This document shows, one piece after another, positions 63,817-64,000 of a DNA stretch of 64,000 bases. The notes under the pieces are model-generated. The model was not told where the DNA came from, ran no database searches, and saw only the letters and a program-made list of their open reading frames with translations. A program made the translations under genes and the position numbers. Position 1 is the stretch's first letter; each line of letters opens with the position of its first letter. Source of the DNA: Rheinheimera sp. MM224 (GTDB taxonomy: Bacteria; Pseudomonadota; Gammaproteobacteria; Enterobacterales; Alteromonadaceae); contig NZ_OX352320.1 in NCBI RefSeq assembly GCF_947090785.1, positions 4,019,001 through 4,083,000 on the forward strand, written 5' to 3'.

Positions 63817-64000
63817 ATGAAACTAACCTCTTATTTGCAGTGGAAAAAGCTGCAACACCCTGTTTTGACTGGCCATCAGACGGAACTTTGGCTGCGTTAC
63901 GCTCCAAGTGACAACCCGGACATATCCGGAAACAAATTATTGAAACTAAAATACCAGTTGGAGCTGGCACTGCAACAAAAATATCAGGGCTTGTTAACTT
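63817..64000 (+). CDS. PLP-dependent ACC deaminase / D-cysteine desulfhydrase-like enzyme, N-terminal part
   Basis: The frame opens at ATG 63817 and runs off the window after 61 codons. The segment ISGNKLLKLKYQLELAL, then LLT at the edge, matches the region around the PLP-binding lysine (GNK) in the 1-aminocyclopropane-1-carboxylate deaminase/D-cysteine desulfhydrase family, where a Gly-Gly and SNH follow. Only the N-terminus is visible, so the family call is moderate. It is divergent from mshI, occupying the place where mshH (csrD) is found in other MSHA loci. Confidence 0.6.
   Translation, partial: MKLTSYLQWKKLQHPVLTGHQTELWLRYAPSDNPDISGNKLLKLKYQLELALQQKYQGLLT

Noticed and set aside
63758..63970. 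70-codon minus-strand ORF at the right end
   Set aside because: Its complement encodes the PLP-enzyme N-terminus with a recognisable GNK region, so the plus-strand gene is preferred.

Overview
The window looks like a stretch of chromosome from an Alteromonadales-type gammaproteobacterium. The best guess from gene content and order is a Rheinheimera/Alishewanella relative; no search could be run. The main evidence is one long minus-strand block in which a mannose-sensitive hemagglutinin (MSHA) type IV pilus locus runs directly into mreB-mreC-mreD-maf-rng-yhdP-nitrilase-tldD, with pmbA, darP and pssA close by. No rRNA, tRNA, insertion sequence, prophage or CRISPR array was recognised.

Layout. 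1-2115: a truncated periplasmic solute-binding-like protein and a membrane diguanylate cyclase. 2272-8384: a czcI-like/czcC/czcB/czcA heavy-metal efflux operon. 8497-9366: a duplicated Rnk/GreA-C-domain protein. 9716-16882: three co-directional signalling genes (REC-REC-kinase, REC-HD-GYP, large BarA-like hybrid kinase). 17048-19051: an alpha/beta hydrolase and a pirin. 19318-24546: a giant subtilisin-like exoprotease with a GlyGly-CTERM tail. 24964-28076: a mipA, DUF3019, response regulator, sensor kinase operon, divergent from the protease. 28377-32618: an M3 peptidase lipoprotein, a small unknown lipoprotein and pmbA. 32804-45546: darP, pssA, tldD, nitrilase, yhdP, rng, maf, mreD, mreC, mreB. 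45833-63714: mshQ back to mshI. 63817-end: the start of a PLP-dependent deaminase/desulfhydrase-like gene.

How the genes work together. The MSHA block encodes a complete pilus machine: inner-membrane platform (MshI, a PilN-like protein, MshJ, MshG), the secretin MshL with MshK, MshM and MshN, the extension ATPase MshE, pilins MshB/A/C/D/O/P, and a very large lectin-bearing MshQ. MshE keeps both c-di-GMP-binding N-terminal motifs. A diguanylate cyclase and an HD-GYP phosphodiesterase in the same window make c-di-GMP control of attachment a reasonable inference. No mshF-sized gene is present between mshG and mshB.

The most unusual non-coding signal is a family of seven hairpins sharing a (GGG)GTCAGA core. 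All lie in intergenic space just 3' of stop codons, so they look like a dispersed repeat used as transcription terminators. The largest is an almost perfect 55-nt palindrome behind czcA. Other points worth a second look are the tandem Rnk reading frame with a strong internal ribosome-binding site, the ACACTTT repeats between the protease and mipA, and the lectin architecture of MshQ.
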